Assembly (NCBI RefSeq): GCF_014648875.1
Contig: NZ_BMRY01000007.1
Location: 310,001-374,000 of the forward strand
From: Streptomyces parvus
GTDB taxonomy: Bacteria; Actinomycetota; Actinomycetes; Streptomycetales; Streptomycetaceae
Direction of reading: 5' to 3'
DNA: 64,000 nt
In this document: piece by piece, positions 26,716 through 34,788 of the stretch
Position numbering within the stretch: the first letter of the stretch is position 1
Layout: each line of letters opens with the position of its first letter
Notes under the pieces: model-generated
The model's database searches: none
Told to the model about the DNA's origin: nothing
The model's input: the letters and a program-made list of their open reading frames with translations, nothing else
Translations under genes and position numbers: made by a program

Positions 26716-28151
26716 CAGGCATCCCTCGCCGTACGGAAACCGGCGAAGATCTGCCGTCGCACCGGAAGGTCCCAGTTGCGGAAGGTGCCCCGGCAGGCGA
26801 CCTGGTCCACGGCGAACGACCCGCCGCGCAGCACCTTGTGCCCCGGGCCGAAGAACACTTCCGAATACTCGCGGTAGGGAAACGCCACGAACCCCGGGTA
26901 CGGCAGGAAGTCGCTGGAGGTCCACTCCCACACATCGCCGATCAACTGCCCCGCCCCGGCCGGCGACCGGCCCTGCGGATACGCCCCGGACCGCGCCGGA
27001 CGCAGATGGCGCTGCCCCAGATTGGCCCGCTCCGGCGTCGGATCCTCGTCGCCCCACGGATAGCGCCGCGAGCGGCCGGAGACGGGGTCGTGCCGGGCGG
27101 CCTTCTCCCACTCGGCCTCGGTCGGAAGCCGCCGTCCCGCCCAGCGGGCGTACGCGTCCGCCTCGTACCAGCTGACGTGCAGCACCGGTTCGTCGTGCGG
27201 CACCGGTTCGGTCACCCCGAACCGGCGGCGCAGCCACTGCCCCGCCTCCCGGCGCCAGAACAGCGGCGCGGACAAGCCGTGTTCACGGACCATGGCCCAG
27301 CCGTCGGGCGCCCACCACCGCTCGTCCCCGTACCCGTCGTCCTCGATGAAGCGGAGGTAGGCGCCGCAGGTGACCGGCGAGGCGTCCAGGTGGAACGCCG
27401 CCACGTCGCGCCGGTGCGCGGGGCGCTCGTTGTCCAGCGCCCACGGTTCGGCGGACGTCCCCATCGTGAACGGGCCACCGGGGACGAACACTTCGCTCGG
27501 AACCGTCCCGGCGCCGACGGGCTCGGGAGGAGCGGGAGGGGCAGGGGCTGTGAGGGCTGCCGGTCCCGCCCTCAGCTGATGGGTGATCAACATCGTCTCG
27601 TCGTGCTGCTGTTCGTGCTGGGCGATCATCCCGAACGCGAACCCGGCCCGCTCCAGCGGGCCCCCGCCCTCGTGCAGGGGGGTGCCCTCCAGCAGTTCCA
27701 GTGCCCGCCCCCGTACGTCGGAGGCGTACGTCCGGGCCTCGGCGGGGGCCAGCAGCGGCAGCGAGGGGCGCGAGGCGCGCGAGTGCTCGAAGGCGTTGTA
27801 CAGCCCGTCGATCTCCGGGCACAGCGCCTCCCGCCCGCCGACGGCGCGCAGCAGCCACTGCTCCTCCTGATTGCCGATGTGCGCCAGGTCCCAGACCAGC
27901 GGCGACATCAAAGGGGAGTGCTGGGCGGTCAGTTCACCGTCGTCCACACTGTCGGTGAGCAGCGTCGTGCGGTCACGCGCGGCCAGCAGCGCATCCAGGG
28001 CACGCCGCCGCAGGGCCTCCGGATCGACACCGGAGGCGAAGGGGAAACCGGTGGCGGCGGGGCCGGAGACCTGGGTGGGATCGAACGCGTCGGACAGTTG
28101 ACGGGGCTCGGACTCTTCGCGGGGCTCTTCGTGTCCACGGTGCTGGGTCAT
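26715..28151 (-). CDS. egtB: Ergothioneine biosynthesis protein EgtB (sulfoxide synthase)
   Basis: The 478-residue non-heme iron enzyme joins gamma-glutamylcysteine to hercynine with oxygen. An N-terminal DinB-like helical domain carries the iron ligands (DLAHIGNQEEQWL near 90 and QHEQQHDETML, the H-x3-H pair, near 180), and a C-terminal formylglycine-generating-enzyme-like domain shows FVPGGPFTMGTS, RLPTEAEWEKAA, GDVWEWTSSDF and KVLRGGSFA. Length and domain order match actinobacterial EgtB. The N-terminal 40 residues are poorly conserved; ATG 28151 overlaps the egtA stop. Confidence 0.95.
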   Translation of the reverse strand: MTQHRGHEEPREESEPRQLSDAFDPTQVSGPAATGFPFASGVDPEALRRRALDALLAARDRTTLLTDSVDDGELTAQHSPLMSPLVWDLAHIGNQEEQWLLRAVGGREALCPEIDGLYNAFEHSRASRPSLPLLAPAEARTYASDVRGRALELLEGTPLHEGGGPLERAGFAFGMIAQHEQQHDETMLITHQLRAGPAALTAPAPPAPPEPVGAGTVPSEVFVPGGPFTMGTSAEPWALDNERPAHRRDVAAFHLDASPVTCGAYLRFIEDDGYGDERWWAPDGWAMVREHGLSAPLFWRREAGQWLRRRFGVTEPVPHDEPVLHVSWYEADAYARWAGRRLPTEAEWEKAARHDPVSGRSRRYPWGDEDPTPERANLGQRHLRPARSGAYPQGRSPAGAGQLIGDVWEWTSSDFLPYPGFVAFPYREYSEVFFGPGHKVLRGGSFAVDQVACRGTFRNWDLPVRRQIFAGFRTARDA

Positions 28152-29464
28152 GCGGGGGCCGCCTTCTGCTCGGTCAGCAGGCTGAGATCGGTGAGGTCGC
28201 CCGGCTCGGGCAGATCGTCGGCCGGACATCGGCCCCGGGCGACATAGCGGTCGGTGAAGGCGGCCACCGTCTCGCGCACCGCGTCGCTCGCGCCCATCCG
28301 CTCCAGCGCCGGAAGCGCCGCCCCGAAGCAGGTGACGGCCGCGGCCCGCAACTCCGGATCGGCGAGACCTTCGCGCGCGGCGGCCGTCCAGAGCGGATTG
28401 CGCGGGGCCGCCGCCGCGCCTGCCGTCTCGGCCAGCGGCTTCACGGCCCGGTACACGGTCTCGGCGGCCTCCGGGTCGTCGAACAGGGCCGTGGCGACGG
28501 CGAGCGGCACCAGCCACCCGTCGGGTCCGCTCTGGGCGTCGATCATCCGCAGTTCGAGATGGCCGCGCGGCCGGACCGGCGGGAACAGCGTGGTCAGGTG
28601 GTAGTCGAGATCGGCCTGCACCGGTGGCCGGGGCACCCCGGTGCGGATCCACTCGCGGAAGGTGAGCCCCTCGGGGACGTCCCACGGGCCGCTCTCGCAC
28701 CGGATGCACAACACGGTCGTGTCCAGGACATGCGCGGCCCAGGCCTCGCGGGGCGCGCGCCCGGTGCCCGGGGCGAGGGTCCGGCCCGGGTCGAGGTCGG
28801 CCCAGAGCGCCTGCCGGGTGGAGGACCAGCCGGTCCGGCGGCCCTGCTGGAACGGCGAATTCGCGAACGCCGCCACCAGCACCGCACCCAGCAGGTGCGC
28901 GAGCTGCCAGCGCCGCCCGTAGCCGAGCGGCCCCGGCTCCTCCTCGCCCGCGTCCAGACAGACCTGGACCGACGCGGAGGTGCACATCATCGCCCGCCCG
29001 GCCGGCCCCGTCCGGTCCAGAGCGGCCTCCATCGCCTCGTAACGCGGCTCCCGCAGCCTGCGGTGCGCGGTCTGCCACGGATCCACGCCGAGCCCGACCG
29101 GCGCGAGCCCCGCCGTGCCCAGCGCCGCACGGACCGCCGCCAGATCGGCCGCGGTCGTCGCGACGCACTCCATCAACGAACCGGCCGGCTGGGAACTGAG
29201 TTCCAGCTGCCCGCCCGGCTCGAACGTCAGCGCGGCGCTCAGCGGCAGCGCCCGGACCGCCTCGACGGCGCTGTCCAGCCGCTCCTGGCCGACCGGGACG
29301 TGCGGACGTTCCCGGTCATGGATGAGCCATTCGAGTTCCACGCCCACGGTTCGGGGCGGACCCGTCTTGAAACATATGCCGCGCAGTAAATCCTCTGCCC
29401 CGCTCTCGTCGAGCGGTGTGGCGTCCGGGCGCGAGCCGGTTGCGCCGGGAATGTCCAAGGCCAT
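28148..29464 (-). CDS. egtA: Glutamate-cysteine ligase EgtA
   Basis: The 438-residue ATP-dependent ligase makes gamma-glutamylcysteine for EgtB. Typical GCS2-type features are TVGVELEWLIHD near 38, FEPGGQLELSSQP near 83 and LGVDPWQTAHRRLREPRYEAMEA near 128-150, then MMCTSASVQVCLDAGEE near 170 and HLELRMIDAQSGPDGW near 300. A strong AAGGAGG precedes ATG 29464, which decides the start. It is the first gene of the egtABCD operon. No egtE lyase is in the cluster, as is usual in Streptomyces. Confidence 0.95.
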   Translation of the reverse strand: MALDIPGATGSRPDATPLDESGAEDLLRGICFKTGPPRTVGVELEWLIHDRERPHVPVGQERLDSAVEAVRALPLSAALTFEPGGQLELSSQPAGSLMECVATTAADLAAVRAALGTAGLAPVGLGVDPWQTAHRRLREPRYEAMEAALDRTGPAGRAMMCTSASVQVCLDAGEEEPGPLGYGRRWQLAHLLGAVLVAAFANSPFQQGRRTGWSSTRQALWADLDPGRTLAPGTGRAPREAWAAHVLDTTVLCIRCESGPWDVPEGLTFREWIRTGVPRPPVQADLDYHLTTLFPPVRPRGHLELRMIDAQSGPDGWLVPLAVATALFDDPEAAETVYRAVKPLAETAGAAAAPRNPLWTAAAREGLADPELRAAAVTCFGAALPALERMGASDAVRETVAAFTDRYVARGRCPADDLPEPGDLTDLSLLTEQKAAPA

Positions 29465-29609
29465 GAGGGCCTCCTTCTCAGCTGCCTGCCTACCAGCCAA
29501 ACCCGTACCCGGAGATCGCACAAGGGTGCCCCCGAGCCAGGAAATCCGCTTGCGCCCAGGCCGGGTTCCCCGCCAGCATGCCCCGTATGCACCACACGGG
29601 GGAGCGCCG

Positions 29610-30431
29610 GTGAGCGCGCGGCTGCGCGGGATCGCGCGCGAGACGGAAGCAGTCGTCGAAGCCGGGCGATATCGCAACGCAGCAGGTCAGGACGTGTCCA
29701 TCGAGCGAGCGGTGGCCGCCGCGCGCTCCGGCACCCGGCTCCACGGCCCGGAACCGGTGCCCGTCGCCGCCCTGGACACCGACCGCACCCCGCACATCGA
29801 GGTCACCGCCGAGAGCAGCCTGGCCGCGGCCCGCCGGATGACCGGTGAGGCCCCCGGCCGGGTCGCCGTCCTGAACTACGCCTCCGCCCGTAACCCCGGC
29901 GGCGGCTACCTCAACGGCGCCCAGGCCCAGGAAGAGGCTCTGTGCCGTGGATCAGCCCTCCACACGACCCTGCTGCGCGCCCCCGAGTACTACGCGCACC
30001 ACCGCGCGGAGCGCAGCGCCTTCTACACCGACCGGGTGATCCACTCGCCCGCCGTGCCGGTCTTCCGCGACGACCGCGGCGACTTCCTGGACGCCCCGTA
30101 CACGGCGGGATTCCTCACCTCGCCCGCGCCGAACGCCGGAGTGATCCGACGGCAGACCCCCGAGGACGCCCACCGGATTCCGGCCGCACTCGCCTCCCGC
30201 GCCGAACGGGTCCTGGAGGTCGCGGCCGTACGCGGCTATCGCAGGCTCGTCCTGGGCGCCTGGGGCTGCGGAGTCTTCGCGAACGATCCGGGGCAGGTGG
30301 CGGAGGCGTTCCGGGCGCTGATCGGCGAGGGCGGCCGGTTCGGCGGCCACTTCGAGCAGATCGTCTTCGGGATCCTGGACCGGAACCCCGACTCCGCCGT
30401 CCGGGCGGCCTTCACCCGGACCTTCGCCTGA
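29610..30431 (+). CDS. TIGR02452 family protein (macro/PARG-like domain)
   Basis: The 273-residue protein belongs to the TIGR02452 (microbial PARG-related) family. The diagnostic block is VAVLNYASARNPGGGYLNGAQAQEEALCRGSALHTTL (about residues 89-125 in continuous order), where GGG and the paired Glu residues before LCR correspond to the ADP-ribose glycohydrolase loop, followed later by LVLGAWGCGVFANDP. It probably binds or hydrolyses ADP-ribose. GTG 29610 with GGGGGAG upstream is preferred to the ATG at 29115, which would overlap egtA. It is divergent from egtA over 145 bp. Confidence 0.8.
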   Translation: MSARLRGIARETEAVVEAGRYRNAAGQDVSIERAVAAARSGTRLHGPEPVPVAALDTDRTPHIEVTAESSLAAARRMTGEAPGRVAVLNYASARNPGGGYLNGAQAQEEALCRGSALHTTLLRAPEYYAHHRAERSAFYTDRVIHSPAVPVFRDDRGDFLDAPYTAGFLTSPAPNAGVIRRQTPEDAHRIPAALASRAERVLEVAAVRGYRRLVLGAWGCGVFANDPGQVAEAFRALIGEGGRFGGHFEQIVFGILDRNPDSAVRAAFTRTFA

Positions 30432-30465
30432 CCCGGAGCCCGGAGCCCGGAGCCCGGAGCCCGGA
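30432..30465. repeat. Short tandem repeat, 7-bp unit CCCGGAG, about 4.9 copies
   Basis: Four full copies plus CCCGGA follow directly after the stop codon of the macro-like gene. Being non-coding and a multiple of 7, it is a candidate slippage-prone locus. It ends about 33 bases from the stop of the convergent PemK-like gene. Confidence 0.8.
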
Positions 30466-30498
30466 CCTTCGCCATCCGCCGGACACGCCCCTCGGCGC

Positions 30499-30966
30499 TC
30501 AGCTCCAGCCGTACCGCTCGCGCAGCCGCTCGACGACCCGGTCGAAGCGCTCCCGGTCCAGCGCGCACGCCTCCCGGCGCATCCCGTCCTCGTGGACCCG
30601 GAGCACCCGGTCCAGATCGGCCCAGGACGGCCGCCCCGAGCTGTCCCAGGGGCCCGCGCCCAGCGCCACCCACTCGTGGTCCCGGTCGTGCTGCTTGCTG
30701 GAGAGCTGGACGGCCAGCAGTGTGCCCGCCTCCTCGCGGGCCACGACGAGCACCGGGCGGTCCTTGCCGCGGCCGTCGCCCTCCTCGAAGGGCACCCAGG
30801 TCCAGACGATCTCGCCGGGGTCGGGATCGCCGTCGCGATCGGGGGCGTAGGAGGTGCGCACGGATCCCACCTCGGCGGGATCGGCCTGCACCGTGGCGCT
30901 CGGCCCGCTGCTGCCGGGCACGTCAAAGGGGTTGTCGGAACGGTAGGCGCTGTCGTGGAACGTCAT
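30499..30966 (-). CDS. PemK/MazF-like protein, no antitoxin beside it
   Basis: The 155-residue product has a PemK/MazF-type SH3-like barrel at its centre: PGEIVWTWVPFEEGDGRGKDRPVLVV, with GKDRPVLV the family hallmark, then LAVQLSSKQHDRDHEWVALG. MazF-type proteins are endoribonucleases of toxin-antitoxin pairs. Here the N-terminus is extended by about 45 residues (FDVPGSSGPSATVQADPAE), a C-terminal helical tail follows, and no small antitoxin gene adjoins it. Such stand-alone actinobacterial members may not be toxins. ATG 30964-30966 precedes the conserved part; GTG starts a little upstream are possible. Confidence 0.7.
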   Translation of the reverse strand: MTFHDSAYRSDNPFDVPGSSGPSATVQADPAEVGSVRTSYAPDRDGDPDPGEIVWTWVPFEEGDGRGKDRPVLVVAREEAGTLLAVQLSSKQHDRDHEWVALGAGPWDSSGRPSWADLDRVLRVHEDGMRREACALDRERFDRVVERLRERYGWS

Positions 30967-31111
30967 CACCACACCGTAGAACCCCCGGCCCCGGATCAAG
31001 GGAGGGGGGCGTCGGAGCGGGGCCGCGGGGCGGCCTTCCGGCCACCGTGACCAAAGCTGCGGGCCCCGGGCCGAAACCCGCTCCCACCGGTCTGGAAGAC
31101 TGCCCGACGCC

Positions 31112-32134
31112 ATGAGCCAGTTACCCAAGCAGCCCGCCGAAGTCTCCGTCCCGACCAGCGCCGATGTGGCCCGCCTCGCCGGAGTGTCCCGGGCCACCGT
31201 GTCGTACGTGCTGAACAACAACGCCACCGTCCGGATCAGCGATCCCACCCGACGCCGGGTCAGGGAGGCCGCCCTCCAACTCGGATACGTGCCGCACGCG
31301 GCCGCGCGCAGCCTCCGCGCCGGACACAGCCGCATGGTCCTGCTGCCCTCCGGCCACATACCCGGGGGGCCACTGCACCAGTACTTCTTCGAAGAACTCC
31401 AGTCGGGCCTGCGCCGGCTGGACTACACCGTCGTGCAGTACGGCAGCGTCGGCCTCACCGCCGACGAGGCCGCCACGGCCTGGGCCGAACTGCGGCCCGT
31501 CGCCGTCGTCGTACCGCCGGGCATCACCCTCACCCCGCACGGCACGGGCATCCTGACCCGCTCCGGGGCCAAGGCGGTGATCACCCTGGGGCCCGATCCG
31601 GTGCCGGGGGCGCACGGCCTGGTCATGGACCAACGCCGGGTCGGGGAAAGCGCCGTGGAACACCTGGTGGCCCGCGGCCGCCGCCACATCGGCGTGGTCA
31701 TGCCCCAGGAACCCTGCCGGGAGTCCTTCTCCGAGGCCCGCCTCGCCGGCGCACGGCGTGCCGCCCGATCCGCGGGGGCCCGCGTCTGCCCGCTGCCGTT
31801 GGGGTACGAGGAGGAGTCCGCGCAGCGGCTGGCCGCCCGCTGGCCGGAACTGGGGCTGGACGCGGTGTTCGCGTACAACGACGAGTACGCCATGCTGCTG
31901 ATGCGAGCCCTTCAGGACGCCGGGGTGGCCGTGCCCGCCGACACGGCGGTGATCGGCGCTGACGACTCCCTCATCGGCAGGCTGCTTCGCCCCCGGCTGA
32001 GCACCGTCCGGATGGAGCTGTCCATGCCGCAGCCGCTGGCGGAGACGATCGACCGCATGGTCCAGCACCCGGGCGGGCCACCGGTCCACCACGATCTGCT
32101 CCGCACCAGCGCCGTCCACCGGGAATCCAGCTGA
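31112..32134 (+). CDS. LacI family transcriptional regulator
   Basis: The 340-residue protein has a LacI helix-turn-helix with hinge (TSADVARLAGVSRATVSYVL, about residues 15-34, then RRRVREAALQLGYVPHAAARSL) and a periplasmic-binding-like sensor domain with GAKAVITLGPDPV, LDAVFAYNDEYAMLLMRAL and VIGADDSLIGRLLRP. It represses genes in response to a sugar-like effector. No sugar-use operon adjoins it, so targets are unknown. The ATG at 31112 has GGAAG about 15 bases upstream. Confidence 0.9.
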   Translation: MSQLPKQPAEVSVPTSADVARLAGVSRATVSYVLNNNATVRISDPTRRRVREAALQLGYVPHAAARSLRAGHSRMVLLPSGHIPGGPLHQYFFEELQSGLRRLDYTVVQYGSVGLTADEAATAWAELRPVAVVVPPGITLTPHGTGILTRSGAKAVITLGPDPVPGAHGLVMDQRRVGESAVEHLVARGRRHIGVVMPQEPCRESFSEARLAGARRAARSAGARVCPLPLGYEEESAQRLAARWPELGLDAVFAYNDEYAMLLMRALQDAGVAVPADTAVIGADDSLIGRLLRPRLSTVRMELSMPQPLAETIDRMVQHPGGPPVHHDLLRTSAVHRESS

Positions 32135-32188
32135 GCGCCTCCGACGCCGGACATGCGCGGTGCACGCCGCGTGTCTAGCGTCGGAGGC

Positions 32189-32464
32189 ATGAGCCATCCG
32201 CAGAGTTACGAGCTGCTCCTGATCCCCGACCACAGCAGGACGCGGTCCGGAGCCCCCGGCCGGCCGATCCGGTCCGCGGTCGTCGCCGCCACCGGCGAGA
32301 CGGGGGCCTCCGGCTATCCCCGGTACGCGGGCGAGGGCATGGAGGCGGACGTCGATCCGGAGACCCGGACGGTGGAGGCCGTGCTCATCGACGGCGAGGA
32401 ACTCGACTACGGCATGTCGGTCCGCGTCGCCGGGGCCGAGGGCGAGCGCCGTCCGAACGCGTAG
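32189..32464 (+). CDS. Small conserved-looking hypothetical protein
   Basis: The product is 91 residues, acidic in its second half, with no signal peptide or membrane segment. It contains YELLLIPDHSRTRSGAPGRP, an Ala/Val-rich middle and VEAVLIDGEELDYGMSVRV. I do not recognise the family. A perfect GGAGG 4 bases before ATG 32189 and strong G/C third positions support it as a real gene. It follows the LacI gene by 54 bp and converges on the thioredoxin gene. Confidence 0.6.
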   Translation: MSHPQSYELLLIPDHSRTRSGAPGRPIRSAVVAATGETGASGYPRYAGEGMEADVDPETRTVEAVLIDGEELDYGMSVRVAGAEGERRPNA

Positions 32465-32479
32465 GCGGGCTCGGAGCGG

Positions 32480-32878
32480 TTACTGGGGCTCGGTCTGGCC
32501 CTGCCCCGCCTCGGCCGCCCGCTTCTGCTCCTCGACGGACTTGCGGACCTCGTCCATGTCCAGCTTCCGGGCCTGTCCGATGACGTCCTCCAGAGCCGCC
32601 TCGGGCAGCGCGCCGGGCTGGGCGAAGACCGCGACGTTGTCACGGACGATCATCAGCGTCGGGATGGAGCGGATGTCGAACGCCGCCGCGAGTTCCTGCT
32701 GTGCCTCGGTGTCGACCTTGGCGAAGACCAGGTCCGGGTGGCGCTCGGAGGCCGAGTCGTAGACCGGCGCGAACTGCCGGCAGGGGCCACACCAGGAAGC
32801 CCAGAAGTCGATCAGGACGAAATCGTTGTCGCTGACGACCTGATCGAAATTTTCCTTGGTGAGCTCGACGGTGCTCAT
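32480..32878 (-). CDS. Thioredoxin family protein
   Basis: The 132-residue protein is a thioredoxin with the active site WASWCGPCRQFAP near residue 29 and the cis-Pro loop IRSIPTLMIV near 72. It reduces disulfides in the cytoplasm. A charged tail of about 25 residues (VRKSVEEQKRAAEAGQG) extends beyond the usual 105-110 residues. ATG 32878 begins the thioredoxin fold; the longer reading from 33007 would overlap the divergent oxidoreductase. It is divergent from the FAD oxidoreductase across 127 bp, suggesting shared redox control. Confidence 0.92.
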   Translation of the reverse strand: MSTVELTKENFDQVVSDNDFVLIDFWASWCGPCRQFAPVYDSASERHPDLVFAKVDTEAQQELAAAFDIRSIPTLMIVRDNVAVFAQPGALPEAALEDVIGQARKLDMDEVRKSVEEQKRAAEAGQGQTEPQ

Positions 32879-33005
32879 GCTGGGGATACCTCTTCCTGTG
32901 CCCGTGGGGGTCCTGTCGGGTCCTGTCCGGCACAACGGTGACTGCACTTGCGCTATTCCGCCTGCCCATGTGGCCGGTGGGCACACCCACGAGGACACTG
33001 TTTCC

Positions 33006-34508
33006 ATGACAGATGCAGGGAAGATCTCCGAAGGCTCGTCCTACGACGTGGTGGTCATCGGCGCGGGGCCCGTGGGCGAGAACGTGGCGGACCGGGCCCG
33101 CGCCGCCGGGCTCACCACGGCGGTGGTGGAATCCGAACTGGTCGGCGGCGAATGCTCCTACTGGGCCTGCATGCCGAGCAAGGCACTGCTGCGCCCCGTC
33201 GTCGCCCGCGCCGACGCCCGCCGGGTGCCGGGACTCAGTGCCGCCGTGCAGGGACCCCTGGACGTGGGAGCCGTCCTCGCCAAACGGGACGAGGAGACGA
33301 GCCACTGGAAGGACGACGGCCAGGTCGCCTGGCTGGAGAGCGTCGGAGCCGACGTCCACCGCGGTACGGGCCGGCTCACCGGCCCCCGGGAGGTCACCGT
33401 CACCGCCCCCGACGGCACGGAGCACCGGCTCACCGGCCCCCGGGAGGTCACCGTCACCGCCCCCGACGGCACGGAGCACCGGCTCACCGCCCGGCACGCC
33501 GTCGCCGTGTGCACCGGCACCCGGGCCATCGTCCCCGCCCTCCCCGGCATCGCGGAGGCCCGCCCCTGGACCAGCCGCGAGGCCACCAGCGCCAAGGAGG
33601 CTCCCGGCCGGCTCGTGGTCGTCGGCGGGGGAGTCGTGGGCGTGGAGATGGCCACCGCCTGGCAGGCGCTGGGCTCCGAGGTGACGCTGCTGATCCGGGG
33701 CGGCGGCCTGCTCCCGAAGATGGAGCCCTTCGCGGGCGAGCTGGTCGCCGACGCGCTGAGGGAGGCCGGGGCCACGATCCGTACGGGCGTCTCCGTCACC
33801 GCCCTACACCGCCCCGCACCCGACGGCCCGGTCACCGTCGAGCTGGACGACGGCGACCGTGTCGAGGCCGACGAGATCCTGTTCGCCACCGGCCGGGCCC
33901 CGCGCACCGACGAACTGGGCCTGGAGACGATCGGCCTCGAACCCGGTTCCTGGCTCACCGTGGACGACAGCTGCCTCGTCGAGGGCACGGACTGGCTGTA
34001 CGCGGTCGGGGACGTCAACCACCGAGCCCTGCTGACCCACCAGGGCAAATACCAGGCCCGGATCGCGGGTGCGGCGATCGCCGCCCGCGCGGCGAAGGCC
34101 CCTGTGGACACCGCCCCCTGGGGTGCTCACGCGGCCACCGCCGACCACGCGGCCGTGCCCCAGGTCGTCTTCACCGACCCCGAGGCCGCGTCCGTCGGCC
34201 TGACCCTCGCCGAGGCCGAACGCGCCGGCCACCGGGTCCGCGCCGTCGACCACGACCTCGCCGCCGTCGCCGGCTCCGGGCTCTACGCCGACGGCTACCG
34301 GGGCCGCGCCCGGATGATCGTGGACCTGGACCGCGAGATCCTGCTCGGCGTCACCTTCGTCGGCCCGGGCATCGGTGAACTCCTGCACTCGGCGACGGTC
34401 GCGGTCGCGGGGGAGGTCCCCATCGCCCGCCTGTGGCACGCGGTTCCGGCGTACCCGACGATCAGCGAGGTGTGGCTGCGGCTGCTGGAGTCGTTTCGCG
34501 GACAGTGA
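33006..34508 (+). CDS. FAD-dependent pyridine nucleotide-disulfide oxidoreductase-like protein
   Basis: The 500-residue product has the class I disulfide reductase layout: FAD loop VVVIGAGPVGENVADRA near residue 13, redox pair in GGECSYWACMPSK near 45-57 (C-x4-C), NAD(P) loop LVVVGGGVVGVEMATAWQ near 205, second FAD motif WLYAVGDVNHRALLTHQG near 330 and a dimer domain. The canonical His in HPTxSE at the C-terminus is Tyr here (AYPTISEVW), so it is not a standard lipoamide dehydrogenase or mercuric reductase. Residues 123-158 contain a perfect 18-residue tandem repeat caused by a 54-bp duplication. ATG 33006 is supported by the conserved start. Confidence 0.85.
   Translation: MTDAGKISEGSSYDVVVIGAGPVGENVADRARAAGLTTAVVESELVGGECSYWACMPSKALLRPVVARADARRVPGLSAAVQGPLDVGAVLAKRDEETSHWKDDGQVAWLESVGADVHRGTGRLTGPREVTVTAPDGTEHRLTGPREVTVTAPDGTEHRLTARHAVAVCTGTRAIVPALPGIAEARPWTSREATSAKEAPGRLVVVGGGVVGVEMATAWQALGSEVTLLIRGGGLLPKMEPFAGELVADALREAGATIRTGVSVTALHRPAPDGPVTVELDDGDRVEADEILFATGRAPRTDELGLETIGLEPGSWLTVDDSCLVEGTDWLYAVGDVNHRALLTHQGKYQARIAGAAIAARAAKAPVDTAPWGAHAATADHAAVPQVVFTDPEAASVGLTLAEAERAGHRVRAVDHDLAAVAGSGLYADGYRGRARMIVDLDREILLGVTFVGPGIGELLHSATVAVAGEVPIARLWHAVPAYPTISEVWLRLLESFRGQ
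33371..33478 (+). repeat. Perfect in-frame 54-bp tandem duplication inside the FAD oxidoreductase gene
   Basis: Bases 33371-33424 and 33425-33478 are identical, and the first 11 bases recur a third time at 33479-33489. The duplication adds the 18-residue unit RLTGPREVTVTAPDGTEH once more. Complete identity at all codon positions points to a recent event. Confidence 0.95.
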
Positions 34509-34550
34509 GGTCGAACTCGCGGGGTCGTAGGGGCTGACGGCTCGTCGACT

Positions 34551-34687
34551 GTGGGGGACTACCGGGCCCTGCTGACCGCCGCACACCAGCGGCCAGGGCC
34601 CCGATCGTGCTCATCCGGCACATCCAGTACCGCGGCGGACTCATAGAGGGTCGGCTCGTCGAGACCGGCCTGACCATCAACCCCTGA
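34551..34687 (+). pseudogene. IS630-type transposase remnant
   Basis: Two short stretches match IS630 transposases from memory. One frame reads GDYRALLTAAHQR, like the block just before the second catalytic Asp. Another frame reads APIVL then HIQYRGGLIEGRLVETG followed by LTINP and a stop, like the C-terminal QIQYRP-LI-G-L--TGLT segment. The part between them, including the DDE end, is missing, and the frames differ. It looks like a deleted, frameshifted relic with no terminal repeats that I can find. Confidence 0.5.
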
Positions 34688-34788
34688 CCCCAGTTCCCGG
34701 ACGACGCCACGAATTCAGCCTCGGTAGGAACTGCCGTCGAGTACACACAGCGGGAGGGGTTTTGACGCGACGGCCTGGAGGACAGCCT

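Noticed and set aside
25001..26935. Single 644-residue protein joining EgtD to upstream sequence
   Set aside because: The first 320 residues are antisense-like Arg/Gly-rich sequence in another frame of egtC. EgtD starts at GTG 25963 with a 4-bp overlap to egtC.
30432..30465. CRISPR-like or attachment-site repeat
   Set aside because: The unit is 7 bp with no spacers and no integrase or tRNA nearby; it is a simple tandem repeat.
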